Source: CAKAHY01 sp963522175
GTDB lineage: Bacteria > Bacillota > Clostridia > Lachnospirales > Lachnospiraceae
NCBI GenBank assembly: GCA_963522175.1
Contig: CAUQXC010000001.1
Span: 186,001 to 250,000, forward strand
Length of the DNA stretch: 64,000 nucleotides
Direction of reading: 5' to 3'
Positions 16,057-24,456 of this stretch are shown here, piece after piece; the stretch's first letter is position 1; the number at the start of each line of letters is the position of its first letter. Both the position numbers and the translations under genes were made by a program. Below the pieces are notes generated by a model. It was not told the DNA's origin. It saw nothing but the letters and a program-made list of their open reading frames with translations, and ran no database searches.

Positions 16057-16866
16057 TTACAGCACATAGCCTCTTTCTTTAAGATAAAGTACCGACTCTT
16101 CCACAGCCTTACTTACCTCCTCAATATCCTTTACGCCGTCTTTTGTAAATTCAATTTCTATACTTAGAGGGCAGAAATTGTTTTTTTCTTCCAGCTTCTT
16201 AAATATATACTCAAAGTCTACATTTCCTTTTCCAAGTGCCGGAAAATTCCATTCTTTATTTTCACCCGCTTTATCCTTTATATGCATATAAATGACTTTA
16301 TCCATACATATCTCTATGTCCGTTTCGGGTCTGAGCTCCGAATAAAAAATAACATTAGCCGTATCATAATTGATTCCCACGTATTCGCTGCCTATCTTGT
16401 CTGTAATCTCTTTCAGAACAGCCGCACTTGAATGCTTTCCGTGAGTTTCGATAACAAGCTTCATATCCTCTTTCTTAAGTAAGGGAAGCAAGGTCTTCAC
16501 ATTCTCCAAAAGCAGCTCGTCGCTCTCGTTTTTATCGGACAGATGAGCCTCTCCCACGGATGAAACTATGTATTTAGCCCCGAAAAATTTTGCCAGATGA
16601 ATATTGCAGATAAAATCCTTAAGTCTTTCCTTGTCCATAAGATTGCAATGTCCGCTGAAGCCTATGCTTTCAAGCCCCAAAGCACTCATTCTGTCTTTTA
16701 TACTCTGAAGGTATTCAAAACTCATATCCTTGTATACATGCTCCGTCCAAGCCTTTGTTGCAGTCAGCTCTATATATCTAAAGCCGAGCCTTGCCGCCTC
16801 ATTCAGGGCTTCTTCCACACTGAATCCGTGATAAGTATTCGTATTAAGCGCAATAATCCTCTTCAT
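16057..16866 (-). CDS. Sugar phosphate isomerase/epimerase (TIM barrel)
   Basis: A 269-residue xylose-isomerase-like barrel and first gene of the sugar operon. Probable metal ligands are the glutamate in LVIETHGKH, the aspartate in INYDTANV, the histidine in IYMHIKDKAG and the glutamate in LSIEIEF. The ATG at 16866 has GGAGGG at good spacing, so an upstream in-frame start is rejected. It differs clearly from the second barrel at 10620, so the operon has two distinct isomerase or epimerase steps. No sugar kinase or regulator gene is present. Confidence 0.8.
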   Translation of the reverse strand: MKRIIALNTNTYHGFSVEEALNEAARLGFRYIELTATKAWTEHVYKDMSFEYLQSIKDRMSALGLESIGFSGHCNLMDKERLKDFICNIHLAKFFGAKYIVSSVGEAHLSDKNESDELLLENVKTLLPLLKKEDMKLVIETHGKHSSAAVLKEITDKIGSEYVGINYDTANVIFYSELRPETDIEICMDKVIYMHIKDKAGENKEWNFPALGKGNVDFEYIFKKLEEKNNFCPLSIEIEFTKDGVKDIEEVSKAVEESVLYLKERGYVL

Positions 16867-16926
16867 ATTTCCCTCCGTATAGATTTTTTGATTTTTCATA
16901 ACTTACTTACAAATATCTTTTTATAA

Positions 16927-16956
16927 TTACACAAACTTATGCACCTATGCTATAAT
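16927..16956 (+). promoter_or_regulatory. Probable luxE-like promoter
   Basis: TTACAC (16927-16932) and TATAAT (16951-16956) are separated by 18 bases and point toward the LuxE-like gene 90 bases downstream. The promoter ahead of the RloA-like gene (19497-19526) has the same -35, -10 and spacing and a similar sequence before the -10. Confidence 0.5.
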
Positions 16957-17045
16957 AATCTTATACAAATAAAACATAGTTCCTATATGACTTGTGCAAT
17001 TATTTAGATTATACTGTATTTTTAACTACGAATAAAGGAAAATAT

Positions 17046-18158
17046 ATGAACTCTCTAAACTTTTTTTGGAACAAGGATATTTATGCTCAAAACGAAAGCT
17101 CAAAGCTGTTTTTGAGGGCTATGAGAGAAAATATTTCTTTTCATAAGGCACATTGTCCCGAATACAGGGCAATCCTTGAGGCTATGGATTTTGATGAAGA
17201 TATTTTACGAAGCGAGGGGAAGCTTTACCGCATTCCTCCGCTTCCCACTCTTTTTTTTAAAAGAAATACTCTGCTTTCTCTGCCCGAAAACAAGCTTAGG
17301 ATAAAAGCCACCTCTTCGGGTACAGGGGGGCTTAAAAGTCGTGTCGCTTTTGACGATAAAAGCTTTTATTACGGAATGCAAATGGTATACAGATTCTTTT
17401 CCTACTACAAGCTTATTTCTCCAAAGCCTTGCCATTATATAATACTCGGTTTTGAGCCTTCAAAGGAAAACAAGGTCGCCGCGGTAAAAACCGCATACGG
17501 AGCCAGCATGCTGTCTCCTGCCTTAAGCCGTACCTATGCCTTAAAATTTGACGGTACTTCATATAAAATAAATCTTGAAGGAATTGTACATACACTTAAA
17601 CAACATGCAGATTCGCCTTTTCCTTTCAGGTTTTTGGGCTTTCCGTCCTATATGTATTTTCTGCTTTTGAAGCTTAAAGAAAAGAAGCTGAATTTTAAGC
17701 TTAAGGAAGGTTCCAAGGTACTTTTGGGAGGTGGCTGGAAGCAATTCTCAAAGGAAGAGATTAAAAGAGAGCTTTTTACCGGCTTGATAGATGAGCTTCT
17801 CGGTATAAACGAGGACAATATTCACGAATTTTTCAGCGTGGCGGAACATCCCGTACCTTATATGAAATGTAAAAACGGGCATTTTCATGTACCTGTTTAC
17901 AGCCGTGTCATCACACGGGATATTAACACTTTAAAGCCCCTTCCTTATGGAGAAACGGGAATTCTGAACCTTATGACACCTTATGTAAGAAGTATGCCGC
18001 TTTGCAGCGTAATGACGGATGACCTTGCCGTGCTTCATGAAGCCGGCAGCTGTACCTGCGGTATTCCTACCGCCTCTTTTGAACTTAAAGGTAGAGCCGG
18101 AGTCTCGCAAATCAAAACCTGTGCGGCAAATATACTTGATATCGGGGAGAAATTATGA
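17046..18158 (+). CDS. LuxE-family acyl-protein synthetase
   Basis: A 370-residue protein of the LuxE/acyl-protein synthetase family, which activates a fatty acid with ATP and passes the acyl group to the reductase. It shows the adenylate-type motif SSGTGG (residues 90-95), GGGWKQFSKEE and a C-terminal TPYVRSMPLCSVMTDD segment. The start at 17046 follows AAAGGA; a frame extending upstream lacks a ribosome site. It overlaps the LuxC-like gene by 4 bases (ATGA), so the two act together. There is no luciferase (luxA/B) or LuxD nearby, so the aldehyde serves some other purpose. Confidence 0.85.
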   Translation: MNSLNFFWNKDIYAQNESSKLFLRAMRENISFHKAHCPEYRAILEAMDFDEDILRSEGKLYRIPPLPTLFFKRNTLLSLPENKLRIKATSSGTGGLKSRVAFDDKSFYYGMQMVYRFFSYYKLISPKPCHYIILGFEPSKENKVAAVKTAYGASMLSPALSRTYALKFDGTSYKINLEGIVHTLKQHADSPFPFRFLGFPSYMYFLLLKLKEKKLNFKLKEGSKVLLGGGWKQFSKEEIKRELFTGLIDELLGINEDNIHEFFSVAEHPVPYMKCKNGHFHVPVYSRVITRDINTLKPLPYGETGILNLMTPYVRSMPLCSVMTDDLAVLHEAGSCTCGIPTASFELKGRAGVSQIKTCAANILDIGEKL

Positions 18159-19462
18159 ATCTGATTTACGGAAATATTGTAGATAAAGGTGAAGCCGCCA
18201 AAATAATAAAAAAGCTCGATTATTATATACTTAAAAGTAAAGCCGAGCTTCCTTTAAAAACCGAACTTCTTATATCCGCCTGTGATAGGCTTTCGGAATG
18301 TCTCGGCGAAGGAGAACTTGAAATATTAAAAAATATGGGGATACCCGAAGGCAAGGCTAAGCAGGAGCTTGAAATCCTTAAGCTTATGCTTTCAAAGGAA
18401 TATTTACAAAAAAGATTGGAAACGGAGCTTGGCAGAAGGGATATTTTTGAATACTCAAACGAATATATTCCTTACGGATACGGCAAAAGAGTGCAACAAA
18501 GGCTTTTTCCTTTAGGTACCCTTTTTCATATATCCGCCGGCAACTTTGAGCTTCTTGCCGCTTTCAGTATAATAGAGGGCTTACTTTGCGGAAATATCAA
18601 TATAGTAAAGCTTGCCTCCTCGGATGACGGGCTTTCTCTTATGTTGCTTAAAAAGCTTACGGATATAGAACCGGTGCTTAAGGATTTTATTTTTGTTTTT
18701 GATATTCCGTCAGATGATACCGAAAGTATGCAAAGAATATCCGAGATTTCCGACGCCCTTGTTGTTTGGGGCGGTGATGAAGCTATAAAAGCCGCACGAA
18801 ATCTTACAAAGCCCGACACCCGTATCATAGAATGGGGACATAAAATAAGCTTTGCCTACGTATCCTACAAAAAAAGCCTCGATGAAATTTCGGACGAAGC
18901 TCTGCACTCCCTTGCCTATAATATCTGTGATACAAAGCAGCTTCTTTGTAATTCCTGTCAGGGTATATTCCTCAATACCGATAAGTTCGAGGAGCTTCAA
19001 GGCTTTTGCAAAAGATTTTTGCCCATATTGGAAGAAAGTGCAAAAAATGCAGCCCAAAAAACGGATACACATACTCTTGCCGCAAAATCCCTTGAGATAT
19101 ATACTGAAATGCTTGAATCCATGCTTGATAAGTCCAAGCTTGTCTTTCGCGGAAACGGTGTCAATATTATAGCCTACAAGGACAGAAGACTTACTTCTTC
19201 TTATATGTTCGGAAATCCTTGGGTAAAAGCCTTACCCGCACAGGATATACTTGAAACCTTACTGCCTTATAAAAACTATTTGCAGACCCTGGCCTTAATC
19301 TGCCCTAATGAGGAGAGAAATAAATTTGAAGATTTATTTTCAAAAACCGGCATAGTTCGTATCTGCAATGCCGAAGATATGTCTGTAAATTACTGCGGTT
19401 TGCCTCATGACGGGGAATTTTCGCTGAGAAGGTATCTTAAGATTATGACATACGAAAGATAG
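18155..19462 (+). CDS. LuxC-family acyl-CoA/acyl-protein reductase
   Basis: A 435-residue fatty acyl reductase of the LuxC family (aldehyde dehydrogenase superfamily) that makes aldehydes from activated acyl groups with NADPH. Features are LGTLFHISAGNFELL (residues about 121-135), a VWGGDEAI nucleotide-region motif, and KQLLCNSCQG, where C265 or C268 is the likely acyl-accepting cysteine. It is coupled to the LuxE gene. Such LuxE-LuxC pairs occur in non-luminous bacteria in lipid or secondary-metabolite contexts. Here no dedicated downstream enzyme is adjacent. Confidence 0.85.
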   Translation: MNLIYGNIVDKGEAAKIIKKLDYYILKSKAELPLKTELLISACDRLSECLGEGELEILKNMGIPEGKAKQELEILKLMLSKEYLQKRLETELGRRDIFEYSNEYIPYGYGKRVQQRLFPLGTLFHISAGNFELLAAFSIIEGLLCGNINIVKLASSDDGLSLMLLKKLTDIEPVLKDFIFVFDIPSDDTESMQRISEISDALVVWGGDEAIKAARNLTKPDTRIIEWGHKISFAYVSYKKSLDEISDEALHSLAYNICDTKQLLCNSCQGIFLNTDKFEELQGFCKRFLPILEESAKNAAQKTDTHTLAAKSLEIYTEMLESMLDKSKLVFRGNGVNIIAYKDRRLTSSYMFGNPWVKALPAQDILETLLPYKNYLQTLALICPNEERNKFEDLFSKTGIVRICNAEDMSVNYCGLPHDGEFSLRRYLKIMTYER

Positions 19463-19496
19463 ACGGGAATATAATCTTAAAAAATATGTATAAATT

Positions 19497-19526
19497 TTAC
19501 ACAAAAAATACCTCATGTGCTATAAT
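19497..19526 (+). promoter_or_regulatory. Promoter of the RloA/RloB-like pair
   Basis: TTACAC at 19497-19502 and TATAAT at 19521-19526 with an 18-base spacer, followed by AGGAGG 8 bases before the ATG at 19559. It closely resembles the promoter at 16927-16956. Confidence 0.6.
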
Positions 19527-19558
19527 GATAAAAGCATGGAATATTTAGGAGGTAAAAT

Positions 19559-20845
19559 ATGATTATAGAGGTAAGCGTATGTAATTGCTATGCTTTTGAG
19601 GATAATATTACTTTTTCTATGAAGGCAGATATGCGAAACAAGAAGTTTGGAGCCAATGTACGTAAAGAGAATAATTTTAATATACTCAAAACCGCCGGAA
19701 TTTATGGACCCAATAATTCCGGAAAGACTTGTCTTATAAAATGTATTCGCTCAGTAAAAGAAATTTTATTAAACAAGAAAAGTGATTTAATACCCAATAT
19801 ATTTACAAAGGACACTGTATGTAAATTGGGTATAGTATTTATGGCATCAGGCAGGAAGTTTTCTTATAAATTTGGATATGATGCGGTAAAAGAAGAATAT
19901 ATATATGAATCTTTTTCTGAAATTCTAAGGGATAAACATGGAAATGAAAAAGAGGAAAGTTGGTTGGAAAAGGATACCGTAACAGGAATATTCAAAGCAG
20001 TCGATAAGGATTTGCAAAACATGATCCCTATGATATCAAGTAATAATCTGTTGTACTATTTGATTGATACAAATAAGTTTGAAAAGCTCAATGAAATGAA
20101 GAATATTCTTATAGATTTCGCAGAGAAAATAGACGTTATTAATATGAATAACATACCTATGGAACATACTATTGAACTCATGAAAAATAAAAATGAGTTG
20201 CAGCAAAAAATAGTTGAGTTCATAAAAAACGCAGATTTGTATATGGATAATTTTGAATATGTCGATATGGATAAAATTAAATTAGAATCTGTAGAGTATG
20301 CAAAAAAACCGGAAGAAAAAGTATTTGAGGTTTTAGACAATATTATTGATCAGATCAGATTAGTATCTACTTATAAGGGAGTTCCTGTGCCAAGTGTTCT
20401 TTTTGATTCTACCGGAACCAAAAAGATTGCGGCAATTGCAGGCTATGTTATCGAAGCACTTGAAAAAGGAAGAATTCTTGTAGTAGACGAGCTGGACAGC
20501 AGTATACATTTCAAGCTTACCAGAGCTATTGTGGCAATGTTTAATAATGAGCTGAACGAAAATGCACAAATGATATTTACAGTACATGATATTAATCTTA
20601 TGGATTGTAAGAGACTGTTCAGAAAAGAACAGATTTGGTTTGTTCATAAAGATAAAGAGGGCGTATATATGTACTCACTTGCAGATTTTACAGCTTTACA
20701 AGGAGTTAGGGATACCTCGGATATTATTGAAAAATATAGGAAAGGAACTCTTGGCGCCCTGCCGGATCCGGAGTTAATCAACTCATTGCTTAGTATTAAA
20801 GATAACTTAAAGGGGAATGAGCATAATGAAAAGAAAACTTCCTGA
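19559..20845 (+). CDS. RloA/AbiLi-like AAA ATPase
   Basis: A 428-residue ATPase of the AAA15/ABC-like OLD-related group. Walker A is GPNNSGKT at residues 50-57, with an intervening coiled helical region. Walker B ILVVDELDSSIH is followed by FTVHDINLMD, the H-loop-like switch, and then KEQIWFVHKDKEG, a segment common in these defence ATPases. Together with the TOPRIM-type partner it matches the RloA/RloB (AbiLi/AbiLii) layout known from restriction loci and abortive infection. The ATPase would sense phage and license the nuclease. Codon usage is more AT-rich than in its neighbours, consistent with transfer. Confidence 0.75.
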   Translation: MIIEVSVCNCYAFEDNITFSMKADMRNKKFGANVRKENNFNILKTAGIYGPNNSGKTCLIKCIRSVKEILLNKKSDLIPNIFTKDTVCKLGIVFMASGRKFSYKFGYDAVKEEYIYESFSEILRDKHGNEKEESWLEKDTVTGIFKAVDKDLQNMIPMISSNNLLYYLIDTNKFEKLNEMKNILIDFAEKIDVINMNNIPMEHTIELMKNKNELQQKIVEFIKNADLYMDNFEYVDMDKIKLESVEYAKKPEEKVFEVLDNIIDQIRLVSTYKGVPVPSVLFDSTGTKKIAAIAGYVIEALEKGRILVVDELDSSIHFKLTRAIVAMFNNELNENAQMIFTVHDINLMDCKRLFRKEQIWFVHKDKEGVYMYSLADFTALQGVRDTSDIIEKYRKGTLGALPDPELINSLLSIKDNLKGNEHNEKKTS

Positions 20846-21458
20846 TTTTTTTGACAAACGTAAAATCTGTATTATATGTGAAGGAAACGAAGAATATGAA
20901 TATTTGAATTGTTTAAAAAAGCTTAAAGTGTGGAGCGAAAGATATGATATATCGTTGGTTAATGCAAATGGCAACGGTAATATCCCTGCAAGGTATCAAG
21001 ATCGTTACCAAAACGGCTCTTATGAATTAGTTCTCATATTTTGCGATACAGATAAAAAACCGTATGAACAGTTTGAAGATATTAAGAGAAAAATCAATGA
21101 GTTCCATGCAATTGATAGCGCCGCCTCAAGAGTGATTATTTTCGGAAACCCATGCACGATGCAAATTATAATAAAGCATTGGACCGATGAAAACTTGAAG
21201 TCCTCTGCTAAAAAAGTAAATTCTGAACTAATAGAAAAATTCACACAAGTTAAACTCTACAAAGGGAAGCATGAACAAATAATCGAAGTTATGAAATATA
21301 TTACAAACGAAAATTATGAAGATATGAGATTCAGAATAGAAAAACTAAGCCGCAAGGATTGGGACGTAGGCAGTACTAATTTTATAGACTTTATAAAGCT
21401 GTTTGAAAGTAATAATGATAGTTGGATTAAAAATATTAATGATGAACTGGAATCCTAA
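20826..21458 (+). CDS. RloB/AbiLii-like TOPRIM-type protein
   Basis: A 210-residue partner of the ATPase. The N-terminus carries a TOPRIM-like pair: glutamates in IICEGNEEYEY near residue 18 and an aspartate motif LIFCDTDKKP near residue 73. This is the arrangement in RloB and related effector nucleases. A start at 20817 is also in frame, but only one base separates it from AGGGG; the ATG at 20826 is better placed. It overlaps the ATPase gene by 20 bases. It is the predicted effector of the defence pair, though nuclease activity is not proven. Confidence 0.7.
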   Translation: MKRKLPDFFDKRKICIICEGNEEYEYLNCLKKLKVWSERYDISLVNANGNGNIPARYQDRYQNGSYELVLIFCDTDKKPYEQFEDIKRKINEFHAIDSAASRVIIFGNPCTMQIIIKHWTDENLKSSAKKVNSELIEKFTQVKLYKGKHEQIIEVMKYITNENYEDMRFRIEKLSRKDWDVGSTNFIDFIKLFESNNDSWIKNINDELES

Positions 21459-21474
21459 AGAGTATAATACCTAA

Positions 21475-21585
21475 ACTGCCGAAGACATTCAGGATGCGCT
21501 CAAAGATCTGTTAGATGGAACCATTAAAGAGATGATGTAAGCAGAAATGGACAACTACCATTCGAAACCGGGGACAAATATATAG
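21475..21585 (+). pseudogene. IS256-family transposase remnant
   Basis: A short decayed frame reading TAEDIQDALKDLLDG then TIKEMM, a stop, and AEMDNY. This is the N-terminal region of IS256/mutator transposases. Everything downstream is lost. It lies 16 bases after the defence pair and suggests that the pair arrived or was rearranged with a mobile element. Confidence 0.75.
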
Positions 21586-21640
21586 AGAATTGAGCGTCAT
21601 GTATGCAAGACCTCTCTCTGAGTAACAAAAAACGGACCAC

Positions 21641-21680
21641 AAAAAAAGGACTCTCGTCTCCACCCGAAAGTCCTTTTCTT
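21641..21680. terminator. Bidirectional terminator-like hairpin
   Basis: AGGACTCTCG and CGAAAGTCCT (21647-21656 / 21665-21674) pair with one mismatch. On the minus strand the stem is followed by TTTTTTT, just past the hemerythrin gene stop. On the plus strand it is followed by TTTTCTTCTTTT. Confidence 0.75.
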
Positions 21681-21683
21681 CTT

Positions 21684-22235
21684 TTATCTTTGTAAATTTT
21701 CAAGCCACTCCAAATAGTAATCTCTTGACTTCGCCTTCTCGGCATCCGTTTCAAATTCTCTTGTTTTTTCGTCAGCCAAAGCCTTATCCTCAGCCGAAAG
21801 ACTTCTGTCCGCAAAGCCGAAAGCAACCGTATTTTCCTTGCCCGCATGCCTTTTTATAAGGTCTATGTAAGCCGTCATATAGGTTATTATATCGAGCTTA
21901 TTCTCCGTACTCGGATTTTCCTCATATCTGTTCAAGGCATTTTCAAGCTCGGTCATATACATTCTTCCGAGGTCATGCTCCACGAGCATTCCGTGTCTTA
22001 TAAGCTTTTCAGCCACCTGACCGAGTTTATCGAGCATTATACCGAAAAGTATCTGTTCTTCTTTTCCGTGGTGATGCTTGTCCGCATAATTTCTTACAAA
22101 ATCTATGCCCTGCCTGAAAAGCTTCACGTCCGGTTCTTTGCCTTCCAATATTTCGCAACACTTTGCTTTCATAAAATCGGCAAAACGCACTATGTTATCA
22201 TGCTCAGTAATGAGCACCTCTACACCGTAAAACAT
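21684..22235 (-). CDS. Hemerythrin-like domain protein
   Basis: A 183-residue soluble protein with the hemerythrin-type di-iron ligand pattern: a histidine in LITEHDN (residue 12), KHHHGKEEQILF near residue 55 (histidine plus glutamate), VEHDLGR and IKRHAGKEN. Clostridial relatives bind iron and oxygen or respond to oxygen and NO. The C-terminal 50 residues are charged helix. It starts exactly where the upstream unknown gene ends, so the two form an operon. Confidence 0.8.
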   Translation of the reverse strand: MFYGVEVLITEHDNIVRFADFMKAKCCEILEGKEPDVKLFRQGIDFVRNYADKHHHGKEEQILFGIMLDKLGQVAEKLIRHGMLVEHDLGRMYMTELENALNRYEENPSTENKLDIITYMTAYIDLIKRHAGKENTVAFGFADRSLSAEDKALADEKTREFETDAEKAKSRDYYLEWLENLQR

Positions 22236-22847
22236 CTACACTCTCCTTCTAAGCTCAAAGCTCGGTTTACCTTCAATCGGCTTAAACTCTATCTTGCCGC
22301 CGTCGAAAATTCCCGCCATAACGCTCTTTCTTATTGCATAGTAATTCTTGACATCGCCCATAAACTTTGTCCAATATTTTTCATGTATATCCTCAGTCTG
22401 CACAAGAACTATATTGTCTTCGCTTTCCTCGACGATTTCTATTACTCTGTCACAAGGCATACCGTTTAACATAAGATTGTTAAAGCTTGCATAAGCTTCC
22501 TCTATACTGTCTCCCGAATAAGCGTTTTTCTTACCGAAATCAAAAGCTACCTTAAGTATTTCCGAAAGCCTGTTCTCATCTTCGCTTAAGATTGCCGTAG
22601 TAATAAAGGCAAGTCTTTCCTCAACAACATTAACTCTTTCCTGAAGCCAGCCGTGAATATTCATTCCGTCTATCAGGTCTTCAAGATTTCCGTTTTCAAG
22701 AACACCGCAAACCTCATCTACGCTTTTCACAGCTTCAAGTCCGTAAGCTTTTTCCTTTGCAAACTCAATTATATTTTGTGTCAAATCATTCTCAAATTTA
22801 ATTTTTGTAAATAACCAGTAATGTATAGGTCCTAAAAATGCGCTCAT
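22236..22847 (-). CDS. Hypothetical helical protein, partner of the hemerythrin-like gene
   Basis: A 203-residue protein I do not recognise. It opens MSAFLGPIHYWLFTKI, contains an IEEAYASFNNLMLNGMPCD segment, and is predicted mostly helical with no signal or clear membrane helices. The ATG at 22847 is preceded by AGGAGG; longer frames are rejected. It is translationally adjacent to the hemerythrin gene, so a role in oxygen, NO or iron handling is possible but only by association. The His-Tyr-Trp near the N-terminus could be functional. Confidence 0.7.
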   Translation of the reverse strand: MSAFLGPIHYWLFTKIKFENDLTQNIIEFAKEKAYGLEAVKSVDEVCGVLENGNLEDLIDGMNIHGWLQERVNVVEERLAFITTAILSEDENRLSEILKVAFDFGKKNAYSGDSIEEAYASFNNLMLNGMPCDRVIEIVEESEDNIVLVQTEDIHEKYWTKFMGDVKNYYAIRKSVMAGIFDGGKIEFKPIEGKPSFELRRRV

Positions 22848-22987
22848 AATACCTCCTGCACCAATAATATTTCCGTTTTTGCATAAATACATCATAATTT
22901 ACCTTACAAAAGCTATGATAGCACTTTTCGGCTTTATATTCCGTAACAAATATTACATTTTATACAGGACAGATTTAAAGATTTACC

Positions 22988-23830
22988 TTATTCTATGTCT
23001 ACAGAACCGACATTTGTGCTTATATTTAAGTCAGCTTTCCCTTCTTTATTTTTTGCTCTGAAATATGAACCCTTGTCAATTTCAATATTTTCAAACTTGT
23101 ATCTGTTATCTATACTGCCTATGTCCGTACTTACTTCCGCAAAAACATCGGCATCTTCAGGAAGCCTTACATCCACACTTCCCACATCACTCTCTATTGT
23201 ATATTTTCCTTTAAGTTCTCCTTCAAGCTTTAAGTTTACCGCTCCCACGTCCGACTTGATATCGGCAGAACCGAGCTTTGCCTTTACATCAATATGTCCC
23301 GCATCGCAATCTACAATAAGGCTGTCCGCCGTACCTTTAAAATCTATCGCTCCGGCATCGGAATCTATGTTTATATCAGTGTAGTCTCCGTATATATCCG
23401 TACTTCCCGCATCCGATTTTATTGTAAGCGCTCCTTTATAGGTATTAGGCAGTTTTATTTTAACGGTCCTGCCTACTCTTCCGAATATATCTATCATAAA
23501 ACCTCTTTTTTCACTTATTTCCACATCAAGTCTTTCATCACTGACTTGTGTATCAACTCCAAACTTACTTGAATCCGTATAAATGAGCTTTATTTTTTCA
23601 CCCTCATATGTACTTATGTCTATGCCGCACATGGAAATATTATTTAAATATACCTCATTAATATTTTCCGCATCTATTTCTTTCTCACTCGTACCGTATG
23701 CTGAGCCTTCCCTATCAGAAAATCTTACGGCAGGGTTCATCAGCAATAACAAAAATACTGAACCGAAAGAAACTATGGAAATTACCAATAATATAACAAG
23801 TGCAAATGTAAGATTGATTTTCTTTTTCAT
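22988..23830 (-). CDS. DUF4097 (LiaG-like) membrane-anchored protein
   Basis: A 280-residue protein with one N-terminal membrane helix and then a long beta-helical stretch. Repeats such as SDAGSTDIYG, DSDAGAIDFKG, CDAGHIDVKA and SDVGSVDVRL recur every 18-20 residues, typical of DUF4097/adhesin-like domains. The ATG at 23830 follows GGAGGG. It is the last gene of a PadR-DUF1700-DUF4097 operon, a common cell-envelope stress module of Bacillota. The beta-solenoid probably faces the outside. Confidence 0.85.
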   Translation of the reverse strand: MKKKINLTFALVILLVISIVSFGSVFLLLLMNPAVRFSDREGSAYGTSEKEIDAENINEVYLNNISMCGIDISTYEGEKIKLIYTDSSKFGVDTQVSDERLDVEISEKRGFMIDIFGRVGRTVKIKLPNTYKGALTIKSDAGSTDIYGDYTDINIDSDAGAIDFKGTADSLIVDCDAGHIDVKAKLGSADIKSDVGAVNLKLEGELKGKYTIESDVGSVDVRLPEDADVFAEVSTDIGSIDNRYKFENIEIDKGSYFRAKNKEGKADLNISTNVGSVDIE

Positions 23831-23849
23831 TATATATACTCCCTCCTTT

Positions 23850-24443
23850 TTATTCTGCGGCTTTTTTAACAAGCTTTATATTTTCTTTTACGTATGCCAA
23901 GGTTCCTTTGTAGAAAATCTTTCCCAGCAGCAAAAATATAACTGTGAAGAATATCCCTGTAGACATAAGCCCCAATCCCGTTAAAAACATAATCAGTCTT
24001 CCCAGAGGTCTGCTAAGATCCACAAAAGAATATATCAGCTCATTTGCAAAGGGAACCACGGAAACGATCATTACCATCATTCCCGCTACTATAAGGCTTA
24101 TACTGCTTGCAATAAGTCCTATAAGTGCTCCTAAAAGCCCCATGTAAATCCCGAGTACAAAAACAAGATTGAAAAAGCCCAGGGCTATACCGGCAAATAT
24201 GGCTTTGATAAGATTAAAGTGTCCCGGTGAACTTTCGGATTTTTTTACGGCACCTTCAAATCTGTACTGTCCTGCAATGTTTTCGGGACTTCCCAGCTCT
24301 CTGGCTATGTCTTCTTCCTTTTTTCCCTGTTCTTTACCGATGTTGAAATGCTCTTCATAGTCATAAACAATTTCTTTAATTTCTTCTTCTGCAAGTCCTC
24401 TTAATCCGTCTCTTAATCTTTGTAAAAACTCTTGCTTATTCAT
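23850..24443 (-). CDS. DUF1700 (HAAS-type) membrane protein
   Basis: A 197-residue protein with an N-terminal cytoplasmic HAAS-like domain (MNKQEFLQRLRDGLRGL, DYEEHFNIGKEQGK) and four to five hydrophobic helices after residue 75. Such proteins couple PadR-type regulators to membrane partners. It lies 19 bases upstream of the DUF4097 gene and 13 bases after the PadR gene, so the three are one transcript. Confidence 0.85.
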   Translation of the reverse strand: MNKQEFLQRLRDGLRGLAEEEIKEIVYDYEEHFNIGKEQGKKEEDIARELGSPENIAGQYRFEGAVKKSESSPGHFNLIKAIFAGIALGFFNLVFVLGIYMGLLGALIGLIASSISLIVAGMMVMIVSVVPFANELIYSFVDLSRPLGRLIMFLTGLGLMSTGIFFTVIFLLLGKIFYKGTLAYVKENIKLVKKAAE

Positions 24444-24456
24444 AACTCCTCTTCTC

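Noticed and set aside
17046..19462. Bioluminescence (lux) operon
   Set aside because: Only luxE- and luxC-like genes are present. There is no luciferase, acyl-transferase or flavin reductase gene.
21459..21640. A third gene of the defence operon after the TOPRIM-type gene
   Set aside because: The only coding trace is a decayed IS256 transposase start with an internal stop.
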